Source: Extensimonas sp963708545
GTDB taxonomy: Bacteria > Pseudomonadota > Gammaproteobacteria > Burkholderiales > Burkholderiaceae_C
Assembly (NCBI GenBank): GCA_963708545.1
Contig: CAVPUD010000056.1
Coordinates: forward strand, 1 to 29,879
Length of the DNA stretch: 29,879 nt
Reading direction: 5' to 3'
Position numbers and translations under genes: made by a program. Under the pieces are notes generated by a model. That model was not told the origin of the DNA and searched no databases. It worked only from the letters and a program-made list of their open reading frames with translations. Shown here piece by piece: positions 23,479 to 29,879 of this stretch (positions are counted from its first letter, which is position 1; each line of letters begins with the position of its first letter).

Positions 23479-25053
23479 TCACATGCGATAGACGCCGTAG
23501 CGCGTGGGAACTTCGGGCACGCAGCCGGCCAGATCGAGCAGCATGCCCATCACGGTGCGCGTCTCCACGGGGTCTATGACCATGTCGCACCAGGTGTGGC
23601 GCGCGAAGTTGTAGGCGTTCGCAAAGTCCTCGAAGGTCTTGCGCACGGGAGCCTTGTAGGCTTCGCGCTCTTCGTCGCTCCAGCTCGTGCCGTCGCGCTT
23701 GTGCTGGTCGTCCTTGACCATCGCGAGCGTGGTCGCAGCCTGCTCGGGGCCCATGATGGCGGCGCGGCCGTTGGGCCACATGATCATCGCGTTGGGCTTG
23801 AACGGGCGCCCGCACATGGCCAGGTAGCCCGCGCCGTAGGAGCCGCCGATGATCAGCGTGTATTTGGGCACGTTGGCGCTGGTCATGGCGGTGATCATCT
23901 TCGCGCCGTGCTTGGCGATGCCGGCCTCCTCGGCCTCGCGCCCGACCATGAAGCCGTTGATGTCGGCCATGAACAGCAGCGGAATGCCGCGCTGGCAGCA
24001 CAGTTCGATGAACTGCGTGGCTTTCATCGCGCTTTCGGAAAACAGCACGCCGTTGTTGCACAGAATGCCGATCTCGAAGCCCATGATGCGCGCAAAGCCG
24101 GTGATCAGCGTGTCGCCGTAGCCGGGCTTGAACTCGTGCAGCTCGCTGCCGTCGATCAGGCGCAGCACGATCTCGCGGTTGTCGGTAGGGATGCGCGGAT
24201 CGGCGCTGATGATGCCGTGGATCTCGCGCGGATCGTGCAGCGGCGCGCGCGGCGGGGCCACGTCGCGGCGCTGGCGCGGCAGGTCGCCGAGGTTGGCCAC
24301 GATGTCGCGCAGCATGGCCATGGCGTGGCCGTCGTTTTCGGCCAGGTTGTCCGCGGTGCCGCTGAGTGTGGTCTGGCGCTCGGCGTCGCCGGCGGCCAGC
24401 GCGGGCTCGGGGCCAAAGGCCAGCGCACCTTGCTTGCGCACCATCACCACCTGGTCGCACAACGCGGGCACGAAGGCCTGCACGTCGGCCGCCGGGCCGT
24501 GCACGCTCGCAACCTGCGGCACGCCGTCGCGCGACATGCGTAGCTGGTAGTAGTAAATGGAGCCGAACTGCCCGTCGTCAGGGAACACGCCGGACTCTTC
24601 CTGTTCGGCGGGCGGCGCGGGCTGCGCGAGCGTGATGCAGGGCAGGCGGTGCTGCCAGGCAAAGCGCAGCGCGCGCACGTGCTTTTTGCAAGTGATGGCG
24701 TTGTAGCTGCCGCCATCGACGCTCGCGTCATTGGCGATGACCATGCACGGCCGCCCCGCGACCACGCCCACGCCCGTGACGATGGCCGCACCGGGCGCCT
24801 GCCCAGGGTACAACCCTTCGCCGCCGAGCTGGCACAGCTCCAAAAAAGGCGAGCCCGCGTCGAGCAGCGCCGCGACGCGCTCGCGCGCGAGCAGCTGCTT
24901 GGCCTGGCGCAGCTTGTCCTGCGCGGGCAGCGGGCCTGCGGCCAGCGCGGCGGCGCGGCGCGCGTGCAGGTCGGCGATGCGCGCCGCGTAGGCCGCCTGG
25001 TTGGCCTGGAATTCGGGCGTGCCGGGCGAGAGCGAGGATTTCATGACGCTCAT
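23479..25053 (-). CDS. Acyl-CoA carboxylase carboxyltransferase CT1, degenerate N-terminal half
   Basis: 524 aa, homologous to MccB/PccB, a two-domain (crotonase-like) carboxyltransferase. In this family the N-domain binds acyl-CoA and the C-domain binds biotin. The N-domain here has lost its signatures: the usual SGGA loop reads AQPAPPAEQEES (143-154) and the oxyanion motif STAGGAY reads PAADVQAF (187-194). The C-domain is complete: LITGFARIMGFEIGIL, ADINGFMVGREAEEAGIAKHGAK, GGSYGAGYLAMCG (403-415), WPNGRAAIMGPEQAA (426-440), and the helical EEREAYKAPVRKTFED. It should not be able to form a normal homo-oligomeric active site. Shine-Dalgarno AGGAG six bases upstream fixes the ATG at 25051-25053. 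It is in an operon with the biotin carboxylase and divergent from CT2. Confidence 0.9.
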   Translation of the reverse strand: MSVMKSSLSPGTPEFQANQAAYAARIADLHARRAAALAAGPLPAQDKLRQAKQLLARERVAALLDAGSPFLELCQLGGEGLYPGQAPGAAIVTGVGVVAGRPCMVIANDASVDGGSYNAITCKKHVRALRFAWQHRLPCITLAQPAPPAEQEESGVFPDDGQFGSIYYYQLRMSRDGVPQVASVHGPAADVQAFVPALCDQVVMVRKQGALAFGPEPALAAGDAERQTTLSGTADNLAENDGHAMAMLRDIVANLGDLPRQRRDVAPPRAPLHDPREIHGIISADPRIPTDNREIVLRLIDGSELHEFKPGYGDTLITGFARIMGFEIGILCNNGVLFSESAMKATQFIELCCQRGIPLLFMADINGFMVGREAEEAGIAKHGAKMITAMTSANVPKYTLIIGGSYGAGYLAMCGRPFKPNAMIMWPNGRAAIMGPEQAATTLAMVKDDQHKRDGTSWSDEEREAYKAPVRKTFEDFANAYNFARHTWCDMVIDPVETRTVMGMLLDLAGCVPEVPTRYGVYRM

Positions 25054-25156
25054 GACAGACTCCTCTCGGGCCGGGGGGCGCCGGCGGCAATGGGCGCGAT
25101 GGGGGGGGCGCTGCGGTGGTAGTTCATGGCTGAAGGGCGAAGGGGAAAAAACTGCG

Positions 25157-25186
25157 TTGCAAAAAACATCCGAAGGTATGTAAGAT
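25157..25186 (+). promoter_or_regulatory. Candidate promoter for CT2
   Basis: TTGCAA (25157-25162) and TAAGAT (25181-25186) are separated by 18 bp, an acceptable sigma-70 arrangement pointing toward CT2. The palindrome at 25186-25201 would overlap the -10 element and the predicted start of transcription, which suits repression. Pattern match only. Confidence 0.35.
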
Positions 25187-25201
25187 AACAAACATTTGTT
25201 A
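25186..25201. promoter_or_regulatory. Perfect 16-bp palindrome, candidate operator of the carboxylase locus
   Basis: TAACAAA-CA-TTTGTTA: two perfect 7-bp half-sites in an A/T-rich stretch within very GC-rich DNA, in the 166-bp region between the divergent CT1 and CT2 genes, 18 bp before the CT2 ATG. Its size and symmetry suit a TetR-type dimer. Betaproteobacterial leucine/isovalerate genes are known to be controlled by a TetR-family regulator (LiuQ), but no regulator gene lies in this window, so the cognate factor is unknown. Confidence 0.55.
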
Positions 25202-25219
25202 GTTCACCAAGCCCAAGCC

Positions 25220-26749
25220 ATGACTTTGACCGCACTGCCCACGATCGCGTCCCAGGTCGCCACCGACGATCCGGCCTTCCAGCAACGGTGCGCGGCCTAC
25301 CAGCGCTACCTGGCGCAGCTGCAGGAGCGCAGGGCCGAGGCCCTGCAAGGCGGCAGCGCCAAGGCGCGCAAGCTGCACCAGGAGCGCGGGCAAATGCTGC
25401 CGCGCGAGCGTATCACCGCGCTGACCGACCCCGGCACGCCGTTCATCGAGCTCGCCCAGCTCGCGGGCGCCGACATGTACGAGGGCGTGCCGCCGGGCGC
25501 AACCATCATCACCGGCGTGGGCTGGGTCTGCGGGCGCGCGTGCATGCTGATCATCAACGATGCCACCGTCAAGGGCGGCACCATGTTCGGCATGACCACG
25601 AAAAAGCACACGCGCGCGCAGCAGTTCGCGTGGCAGCACCGCCTGCCCTGCATCACCATGGTGCAGTCGGGCGGCGGCTTCCTGCCCGATCTGGCCAACA
25701 TCTTTCCCGACGAGGGCCACGCCGGCTCCATCATGTACAACCAGGTCAAGATGTCGTCCGAGGGCATTGCACAGATCGCCATCGTGCACGGCCCCTCGAC
25801 TGCGGGCGGCGCCTACATCCCCGCGCTGTGCGACGAGGTGGTGATCATCCGCAAGCAGGGCGCGATGTTCCTCGGCAGCCCGCAGCTCGTGTTCGCCGCC
25901 ACTGGCGAGGTCATAGGCATAGAGCCCCTGGGCGGCGCCGAGATGCACAGCCGCCTCTCCGGCGTGACCGACCACATTGCCGACGACGACCGCCACGCAC
26001 TCGAGATCACGCGCCACATCGTCGCGCACCTGGGCGAGCCGCCGCGCCTGCGCTGGACGCGTGCCCAAGCAGAGCCGCCGCGCTACGACCCGGCCGAGCT
26101 CTACGGCCTGGCGCGCATGCACGCCGATGACCCTTACACCGCGCACGAAATCATCGCGCGCCTCGTCGATGGCAGCCGCTTTCAGGAGTTCAAGCAGCTG
26201 CACGGCGAGACGCTGGTCACGGGCTTTGCGCACATCGAGGGCATTGAAGTCGGCGTGCTCGCGGGCAACGGTGCGCTCACGGCGCAGGCCGGCGCCAAAG
26301 GGGCGCACTTCATTGAGCTGTGCGGCCAGCGCGACATTCCGCTGCTGTTCCTCGCCGATTCGCCGGGCTTTCTGTCGGGCGAGGAGTCCGAACGCCAGGG
26401 CGTGGGCAAGCACGGCGCCAAGCTCATGAACGCCGTGGCCAATGCCGACGTGCCCAAGTTCACGCTGATCACTGGCCACGCCTACGGCGCGGCCTACTAC
26501 GCGCTGTGCGGGCGCGCGCTCAAGCCCAACGCGCTGCTGATGTGGCCCAACGCGCGCGCCGCACTACGCGCCACCATAGGCGCGGCCAGCGGCGCGACCG
26601 AGTCCGCCGGCGCCATGGACTGGGCGCGCCAGCTGTGGTGCGACATGGTCATAGACCCCGTGCAAACGCGCCCCGTGCTCGCCGAGCTACTCGCCATGGC
26701 CGGGCGCACCCCGGCCAAGGACACGCAGTACGCGGTGTTTCGCATGTGA
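25220..26749 (+). CDS. Acyl-CoA carboxylase carboxyltransferase CT2, degenerate C-terminal half
   Basis: 509 aa, paralogue of CT1. The N-domain (acyl-CoA side) is intact: INDATVKGGTMFGMTTKKH, VQSGGGFLPDLANIFPDEGH, and the oxyanion motif STAGGAY (193-199). The C-domain retains the fold (LVTGFAHIEGIEVGVL, ADSPGFLSGEESERQGVGKHGAKL) but the biotin-side signature has drifted: GGSYGAGY is GHAYGAAY (419-426), the MGGEQAA/MGPEQAA motif is replaced by LRATIGAASG after WPNARAA (442-448), and the following EEEAFKAPIR helix is missing. It thus complements CT1, which has the opposite defects. The ATG at 25220 gives MTLTALPTIA; a longer start at 25196 would lie over the operator. The locus as a whole suggests one biotin carboxylase serving a CT1-CT2 hetero-oligomer. 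Confidence 0.9.
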   Translation: MTLTALPTIASQVATDDPAFQQRCAAYQRYLAQLQERRAEALQGGSAKARKLHQERGQMLPRERITALTDPGTPFIELAQLAGADMYEGVPPGATIITGVGWVCGRACMLIINDATVKGGTMFGMTTKKHTRAQQFAWQHRLPCITMVQSGGGFLPDLANIFPDEGHAGSIMYNQVKMSSEGIAQIAIVHGPSTAGGAYIPALCDEVVIIRKQGAMFLGSPQLVFAATGEVIGIEPLGGAEMHSRLSGVTDHIADDDRHALEITRHIVAHLGEPPRLRWTRAQAEPPRYDPAELYGLARMHADDPYTAHEIIARLVDGSRFQEFKQLHGETLVTGFAHIEGIEVGVLAGNGALTAQAGAKGAHFIELCGQRDIPLLFLADSPGFLSGEESERQGVGKHGAKLMNAVANADVPKFTLITGHAYGAAYYALCGRALKPNALLMWPNARAALRATIGAASGATESAGAMDWARQLWCDMVIDPVQTRPVLAELLAMAGRTPAKDTQYAVFRM

Positions 26750-26878
26750 GTCGCCTCTGCCGCGCCTCTGAGCGGGCGAGGCACAATACGCGGACAGTGC
26801 ATTGCCTGCGCTTTGTACGGCAGCCGCTGCTGAGCGCGGGCTGTGCTGCCTCCAGCGAGCGCCAAGGATAGGCCTACG

Positions 26879-26980
26879 ATGTCCACTGCTGCATTTTCTG
26901 TCTGGACTTACGCAAACAAGGATGCAGCGCGGTGTTTTGCCATGGGGCGAACGCCTTGCCTAACCCCGATTTGCGTGTAA
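26879..26980 (+). CDS. 33-codon upstream reading frame, remnant 5' end of glcD
   Basis: ATG at 26879 with AAGGA 10 bases before it, ending in TAA at 26978-26980, four bases before the glcD ATG at 26984. The first seven codons (MSTAAFS) are host sequence; the rest is translation of family A element A3. Excising the element and one copy of the 5-bp duplication joins this start in frame to glcD (MSTAAFSVSSASPP), so it is inferred to be the ancestral glcD start. Today it would act as a leader ORF, with glcD translated by termination-reinitiation. Confidence 0.55.
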   Translation: MSTAAFSVWTYANKDAARCFAMGRTPCLTPICV

Positions 26981-26986
26981 GTCATG
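26902..26986 (-). mobile_element. Miniature inverted-repeat element, family A, copy A3, at the start of glcD
   Basis: This is 85 bp, in inverted orientation relative to A1 and A2, with the same body and ends (CTGGACTTACGCAAA at left). It is flanked by a perfect 5-bp duplication TCTGT (26897-26901 and 26987-26991). Relative to A1/A2 it has two extra bases (GT, in GCGTGTAAGTC) and one substitution near its end (GTCGTG to GTCATG). The substitution creates the ATG now used by glcD. Insertion plus duplication totals 90 bp, a multiple of three. Confidence 0.9.
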
Positions 26987-28498
26987 TCTGTGTCGTCCGC
27001 GTCCCCGCCAGACCCTTCTGCCGTCTCCCCCGCCGCGCGTCAGCAGCGCCAGGCCGAACTCGTGCGCGCCCTGCAGCGCGTCTTGCCCGCGCATATGCTG
27101 CTGTGGCATAGCGAAGACACCACGCCCTACGAGTGCGATGGCCTCACGGCCTATCGCCAGCGCCCGCTGGTCGTGTGCCTGCCCGAAACCGAGGCCCAGG
27201 TGCAAGCCGTACTGCAAACCTGCCACGCGCTGCAGGTGCCCGTGGTCGCGCGCGGTGCGGGCACGGGGCTCTCGGGCGGGGCGTTGCCGCACGCCATGGG
27301 CGTGACGCTCTCGCTCGCGCGCTTCAACCGTATCCTGCAGATCGACCCGCTTGCACGCACCGCGCGCGTGCAGTGCGGCGTGCGCAACCTCGCCATCAGC
27401 GAAGCCGCCGCGCCGCACAGCCTGTATTACGCGCCCGACCCGAGCAGCCAGATCGCCTGCACCATCGGCGGCAACGTGGCCGAAAACTCGGGCGGCGTGC
27501 ACTGCCTCAAATACGGCCTTACGGTGCACAACGTGCTGCGCGTGCGCGGCTTCACCGTCGAAGGCGAGCCCATCGAGTTCGGCAGCGAAGCGCTCGATGC
27601 GCCCGGCTACGACCTGCTCGCCGCGGTGATAGGTAGCGAAGGCATGCTGGCCGTGACCACCGAAGTCACGGTGCGCCTGATCCCCAAACCGCAGCTTGCG
27701 CGCTGCATCATGGCGAGCTTCGACAACGTGCGCAAAGCCGGCGAGGCCGTGGCCGAAGTGATCGCCGCAGGCATCATCCCGGCCGGGCTGGAGATGATGG
27801 ACAAGCCCATGACCGCCGCGGTGGAAGACTTCGTGCACGCGGGCTACGACCTCGACGCCGCCGCCATCCTGCTGTGCGAAAGCGACGGCACGCCCGCCGA
27901 AGTACAAGAAGAAATCGAGCGCATGACGCAGGTTTTGCTTGCCGCAGGCGCTACCAAAATCGCAGTAAGCCAGTCCGAGGATGAGCGCCTGCGCTTTTGG
28001 AGCGGACGCAAGAACGCCTTCCCCGCGAGCGGCCGCATCAGCCCCGACTACATGTGCATGGACTCCACCATCCCGCGCAAGCGCCTGGCCGACATGCTGC
28101 AGGCCATCGCCGCGATGGAGCGCAAGTACCAGCTGCGCTGCGTGAACGTGTTCCACGCCGGCGACGGCAACCTGCACCCGCTGATCCTGTTCGACGCCAA
28201 CGACCCCGACCAGCTGCACCGCTGCGAGCGCTTCGGCGCCGACATCCTCGAAACCAGCGTCGCCATGGGCGGCACCGTGACGGGCGAGCACGGCGTGGGC
28301 GTGGAAAAGCTCAACTCCATGTGCGTGCAGTTTTCTGCCGAGGAAAACGCCCAGATGCTCGCCCTCAAAGCCGCCTTCGACCCTGCCGGGCTGCTCAACC
28401 CTGGCAAGGTCATCCCCACGCTGCACCGCTGCGCCGAGTACGGCAAGATGCTGGTGCGCGGCGGGCAACTCGCGCACCCGCAGCTGGAGCGGTTTTGA
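26984..28498 (+). CDS. glcD: FAD-linked oxidase, glycolate oxidase subunit GlcD type
   Basis: FAD subunit (504 aa) of the glycolate oxidase complex, oxidising glycolate to glyoxylate; other 2-hydroxyacid substrates such as D-lactate are possible. The FAD_binding_4 domain shows VPVVARGAGTGLSGGALP, YYAPDPSSQIACTIGGNVAE, NSGGVHCLKYGLT and VIGSEGMLAVTTEVTVRL. The C-terminal FAD-oxidase domain has FHAGDGNLHPLILFD and GTVTGEHGVGVEKL, including ligands of the usual active site. The first codon is the last three bases of family A element A3, with no clear Shine-Dalgarno, so expression may depend on the short upstream frame at 26879. The usual partners glcE and glcF do not follow; the next genes are a toxin-antitoxin pair on the other strand. 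Confidence 0.92.
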   Translation: MSVSSASPPDPSAVSPAARQQRQAELVRALQRVLPAHMLLWHSEDTTPYECDGLTAYRQRPLVVCLPETEAQVQAVLQTCHALQVPVVARGAGTGLSGGALPHAMGVTLSLARFNRILQIDPLARTARVQCGVRNLAISEAAAPHSLYYAPDPSSQIACTIGGNVAENSGGVHCLKYGLTVHNVLRVRGFTVEGEPIEFGSEALDAPGYDLLAAVIGSEGMLAVTTEVTVRLIPKPQLARCIMASFDNVRKAGEAVAEVIAAGIIPAGLEMMDKPMTAAVEDFVHAGYDLDAAAILLCESDGTPAEVQEEIERMTQVLLAAGATKIAVSQSEDERLRFWSGRKNAFPASGRISPDYMCMDSTIPRKRLADMLQAIAAMERKYQLRCVNVFHAGDGNLHPLILFDANDPDQLHRCERFGADILETSVAMGGTVTGEHGVGVEKLNSMCVQFSAEENAQMLALKAAFDPAGLLNPGKVIPTLHRCAEYGKMLVRGGQLAHPQLERF

Positions 28499-28566
28499 GG
28501 CGGAGGTCGGCGTGCCGGGGGAGGAATTGAAAACCGCCCCCAATTTCCCGTCAGGCCATACCGCAC

Positions 28567-28809
28567 TCAGTTCGACAATTCATCACCCTCCAGCGGTTGG
28601 CGGCTTTTCACATTCAACAAAAGCTTGGCCAGATCGTCTTTTTGGGCATTCCCGGCGCGCTGTGCAAAAAATTCGGCCGTCTGCAAGGCAGACACCTTCT
28701 CGGCAACAGCCACGGTAATGAATTGATTCAAAGAAGCCTGATCTCGCTCGGCCAATAACTTGGCATGCGCATAAAGAGACTCAGGCAGACGCAATGCAAA
28801 AGTGCTCAT
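28567..28809 (-). CDS. Ribbon-helix-helix antitoxin
   Basis: 80 aa. The N-terminus STFALRLPESLYAHAKLLAE followed by RDQASLNQFITVAVAEKVSA is a typical RHH/HicB-like DNA-binding fold (a beta strand with alternating residues, then two helices). The C-terminal ~35 residues (KDDLAKLLLNVKSRQPLEG) would wrap the toxin. Its ATG overlaps the toxin stop codon (ATGA at 28806-28809), so it is translated after and coupled to the toxin: toxin-first order, the reverse of most vapBC loci. GC content is clearly lower than in flanking genes, consistent with horizontal acquisition. Confidence 0.8.
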   Translation of the reverse strand: MSTFALRLPESLYAHAKLLAERDQASLNQFITVAVAEKVSALQTAEFFAQRAGNAQKDDLAKLLLNVKSRQPLEGDELSN

Positions 28810-29237
28810 CGCTGCACCTCCATCATCAAAAGCAGTTCGGCAGGGGGCACGACCTGCAAACCAAAACTTGGGGCAATCCGCACAAAGTCACGTGTGTTGT
28901 GCGTCACAATGGCCTGGACTTGCCCATTCACGGCCGCCTCAAGCACCATCTCATCGCCCGGATCGCGCAATTGGGGCCGCCAGACGTAGTGCAGCATCAC
29001 CGGATGCACCCAAACGGCCAGCGCAGAAAGCATGGTGTCAATCTCTGCAGCGCTGAAGCCGTGCAGAGCACGAATCTCATCCCGCTTGAGCACGGATTCA
29101 TACTCCAGCCAAAGAGCCGTGGATGCCGCGATCTCGATCTTCGCAGTGGCTATGGCTTGCAGCACAGCATACGAGGCGCCTCGGGAACTCGTCAGGCCGG
29201 CTACCAGCACATTGGTGTCAAGCAACACACGAATCAT
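28806..29237 (-). CDS. PIN-domain ribonuclease toxin (PIN_3 family)
   Basis: 143 aa. PIN nucleases cleave RNA using Mg2+ held by three or four acidic residues, visible here as VLLDTNVLVAGL (Asp7), LEYESVL (Glu45-47 region), DPGDEMVLEAA (two Asp, ~92-95) and VTHNTRDF (Asp near 117). It matches the 'putative toxin-antitoxin system toxin component, PIN family' group rather than classical VapC. It is first gene of the pair and shares four bases with the antitoxin. Lower GC than its neighbours suggests transfer. The target RNA is unknown. Confidence 0.85.
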   Translation of the reverse strand: MIRVLLDTNVLVAGLTSSRGASYAVLQAIATAKIEIAASTALWLEYESVLKRDEIRALHGFSAAEIDTMLSALAVWVHPVMLHYVWRPQLRDPGDEMVLEAAVNGQVQAIVTHNTRDFVRIAPSFGLQVVPPAELLLMMEVQR

Positions 29238-29256
29238 GATATTGCCAATGGTATCA
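29237..29256. promoter_or_regulatory. Candidate autoregulatory operator of the toxin-antitoxin pair
   Basis: TGATATTGCCAATGGTATCA has 5-bp half-sites TGATA and TATCA ten bases apart and touches the toxin start codon. RHH antitoxins commonly repress their own promoter at such sites. The inner ten bases are not symmetric, so support is modest. Confidence 0.35.
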
Positions 29257-29368
29257 CCATCATTCTTCGGGGAGGGTGCGGCGCGCTACGGAAAATTTGA
29301 GGTCCGAAATGAGGATCGGATCCCAATTTCCCCCATCCGCACCATCCGCCAGCCAAGCAACCGCCCGC

Positions 29369-29878
29369 TCACCCTCCCAGCACCTCCCGCGCCGCCGCGT
29401 ACAGCGCCCCCGCGTGCGACAAGGCAAACAGCAGCAGGCCGATCAGCCCGCCCACCAGCGTGCCGTTGATGCGAATGTGCTGCAAATCCGGGCCGAGGTG
29501 CAGCTCCAGCAGCTGCGCCATCTCGCGCGCGTCCCAGCGCTGCACGGTGCCTTCGATGTGCTGGGCGAAGAAATCTGAAACCTCGGGCGCCCATTGCACG
29601 GCCCAGCGTTCGAGCTGGGCGTCGAGGCGCTCGCGCAGCAGCGCGTCGCCCGCGAGCGCGCGCCCGAGCCACTGGCCCATGCCGGCGATGCGGCGCACGA
29701 GCGCCGAATGCTCGTCGGCCAAGTCGCGCTGCAGGCGCGCGCGCAGCCCGCTCCACAGCGACTCCACGTACGCGCCCACCGTGGGGTCGGTCTGCAGGTA
29801 ACGGCGGATTTCTTCGCCCTTGCGCTCCCAGGCCGGGTCGCTTTGCAGCCGCACGATCAAGCGCTGCAGCGCCTCGTC
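29369..29878 (-). CDS. DUF445 family membrane protein, C-terminal part
   Basis: The C-terminal ~169 codons of a gene that runs off the right edge. A long amphipathic helical region (YVESLWSGLRARLQRDLADE, then MGQWLGRALAGDALLRERLD, FFAQHIEGTVQRWDAREMAQ) is followed by the highly recognisable LLELHLGPDLQHIRINGTLV and a final transmembrane helix GGLIGLLLFALSHAGALY. This end (helical stalk, QxIRINGxxVGxxxG, membrane anchor) is typical of DUF445 proteins in proteobacteria. Function is unknown. The stop is TGA at 29369. The frame is open to the last bases of the window. Confidence 0.85.
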   Translation of the reverse strand, partial: DEALQRLIVRLQSDPAWERKGEEIRRYLQTDPTVGAYVESLWSGLRARLQRDLADEHSALVRRIAGMGQWLGRALAGDALLRERLDAQLERWAVQWAPEVSDFFAQHIEGTVQRWDAREMAQLLELHLGPDLQHIRINGTLVGGLIGLLLFALSHAGALYAAAREVLGG

Positions 29879-29879
29879 C

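Noticed and set aside
25220..26749. CT1 and CT2 taken as ordinary duplicates of methylcrotonyl-CoA carboxylase beta (liuB)
   Set aside because: No other leucine-degradation genes (liuA, liuC, liuE) are present, and each protein lacks a different half of the conserved active-site motifs, so a plain MccB label is not supported.
29257..29368. Possible gene fragment between the toxin start and the DUF445 gene
   Set aside because: No frame gives recognisable protein and the stretch is only about 110 bp. It is left as intergenic.

Overview
The window is GC-rich chromosomal DNA, densely packed with genes, and looks like a betaproteobacterium of the Comamonadaceae (Acidovorax/Alicycliphilus-like). 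The assignment rests on the dusB-fis-purH order, the style of the proteins, and a family of interspersed palindromic repeats that I associate with that group. No genus can be fixed by eye. There is no prophage, integrase, transposase gene, CRISPR array, rRNA or tRNA. The mobile DNA is limited to tiny non-coding elements and a low-GC toxin-antitoxin pair.

Layout. 1-271: 3' end of hemL, with an abrupt break in homology near position 47. 395-3359 (minus): dusB-fis-purH, with purH frameshifted. 3412-3565: a TA-flanked miniature element (family B) with a second miniature element (family A) inserted in it. 3579-4061: yqaA. 4012-5916 (minus): a phosphotransferase/P-loop kinase fusion carrying an in-frame 55-codon family B insertion. 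6197-7308: pgpA-cinA, translationally coupled. 7338-10211: copper uptake pair, a DUF2946 protein and an OprC-type TonB receptor, followed by a strong terminator. 10424-12115: stand-alone FMN-binding glutamate synthase-like protein. 12188-14126: atypical small kinase and an LpxO-type lipid A hydroxylase. 14180-16237: periplasmic gamma-glutamyltransferase. 16288-18207 (minus): lipoprotein 5'-nucleotidase. 18382-20337 (minus): PAS-GGDEF-EAL protein with a degenerate GGDEF. 20385-21245: purU. 21470-26749: a divergent acyl-CoA carboxylase locus. 26984-28498: glcD. 28567-29237 (minus): RHH antitoxin and PIN toxin. 29369-end (minus): DUF445 protein, cut by the window end.

The most interesting locus is the carboxylase. 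One biotin carboxylase/BCCP subunit is encoded with one carboxyltransferase (CT1), and a second, full-length carboxyltransferase (CT2) is divergent from them. CT1 has lost the acyl-CoA-side oxyanion motif in its N-terminal half but keeps its C-terminal half. CT2 keeps the N-terminal motif but has lost most of the biotin-side signature in its C-terminal half. The two look like complementary subunits of an obligate hetero-oligomeric carboxyltransferase. A perfect 16-bp palindrome lies between them.

The second theme is how miniature repeats reshape genes. Three family A copies all have perfect 5-bp target duplications. One of them has split the start of glcD and now supplies its start codon. A family B copy adds 55 codons to a kinase gene. 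A palindromic repeat forms the N-terminus of CinA. Two genes have short tandem repeats that begin on their stop codons.
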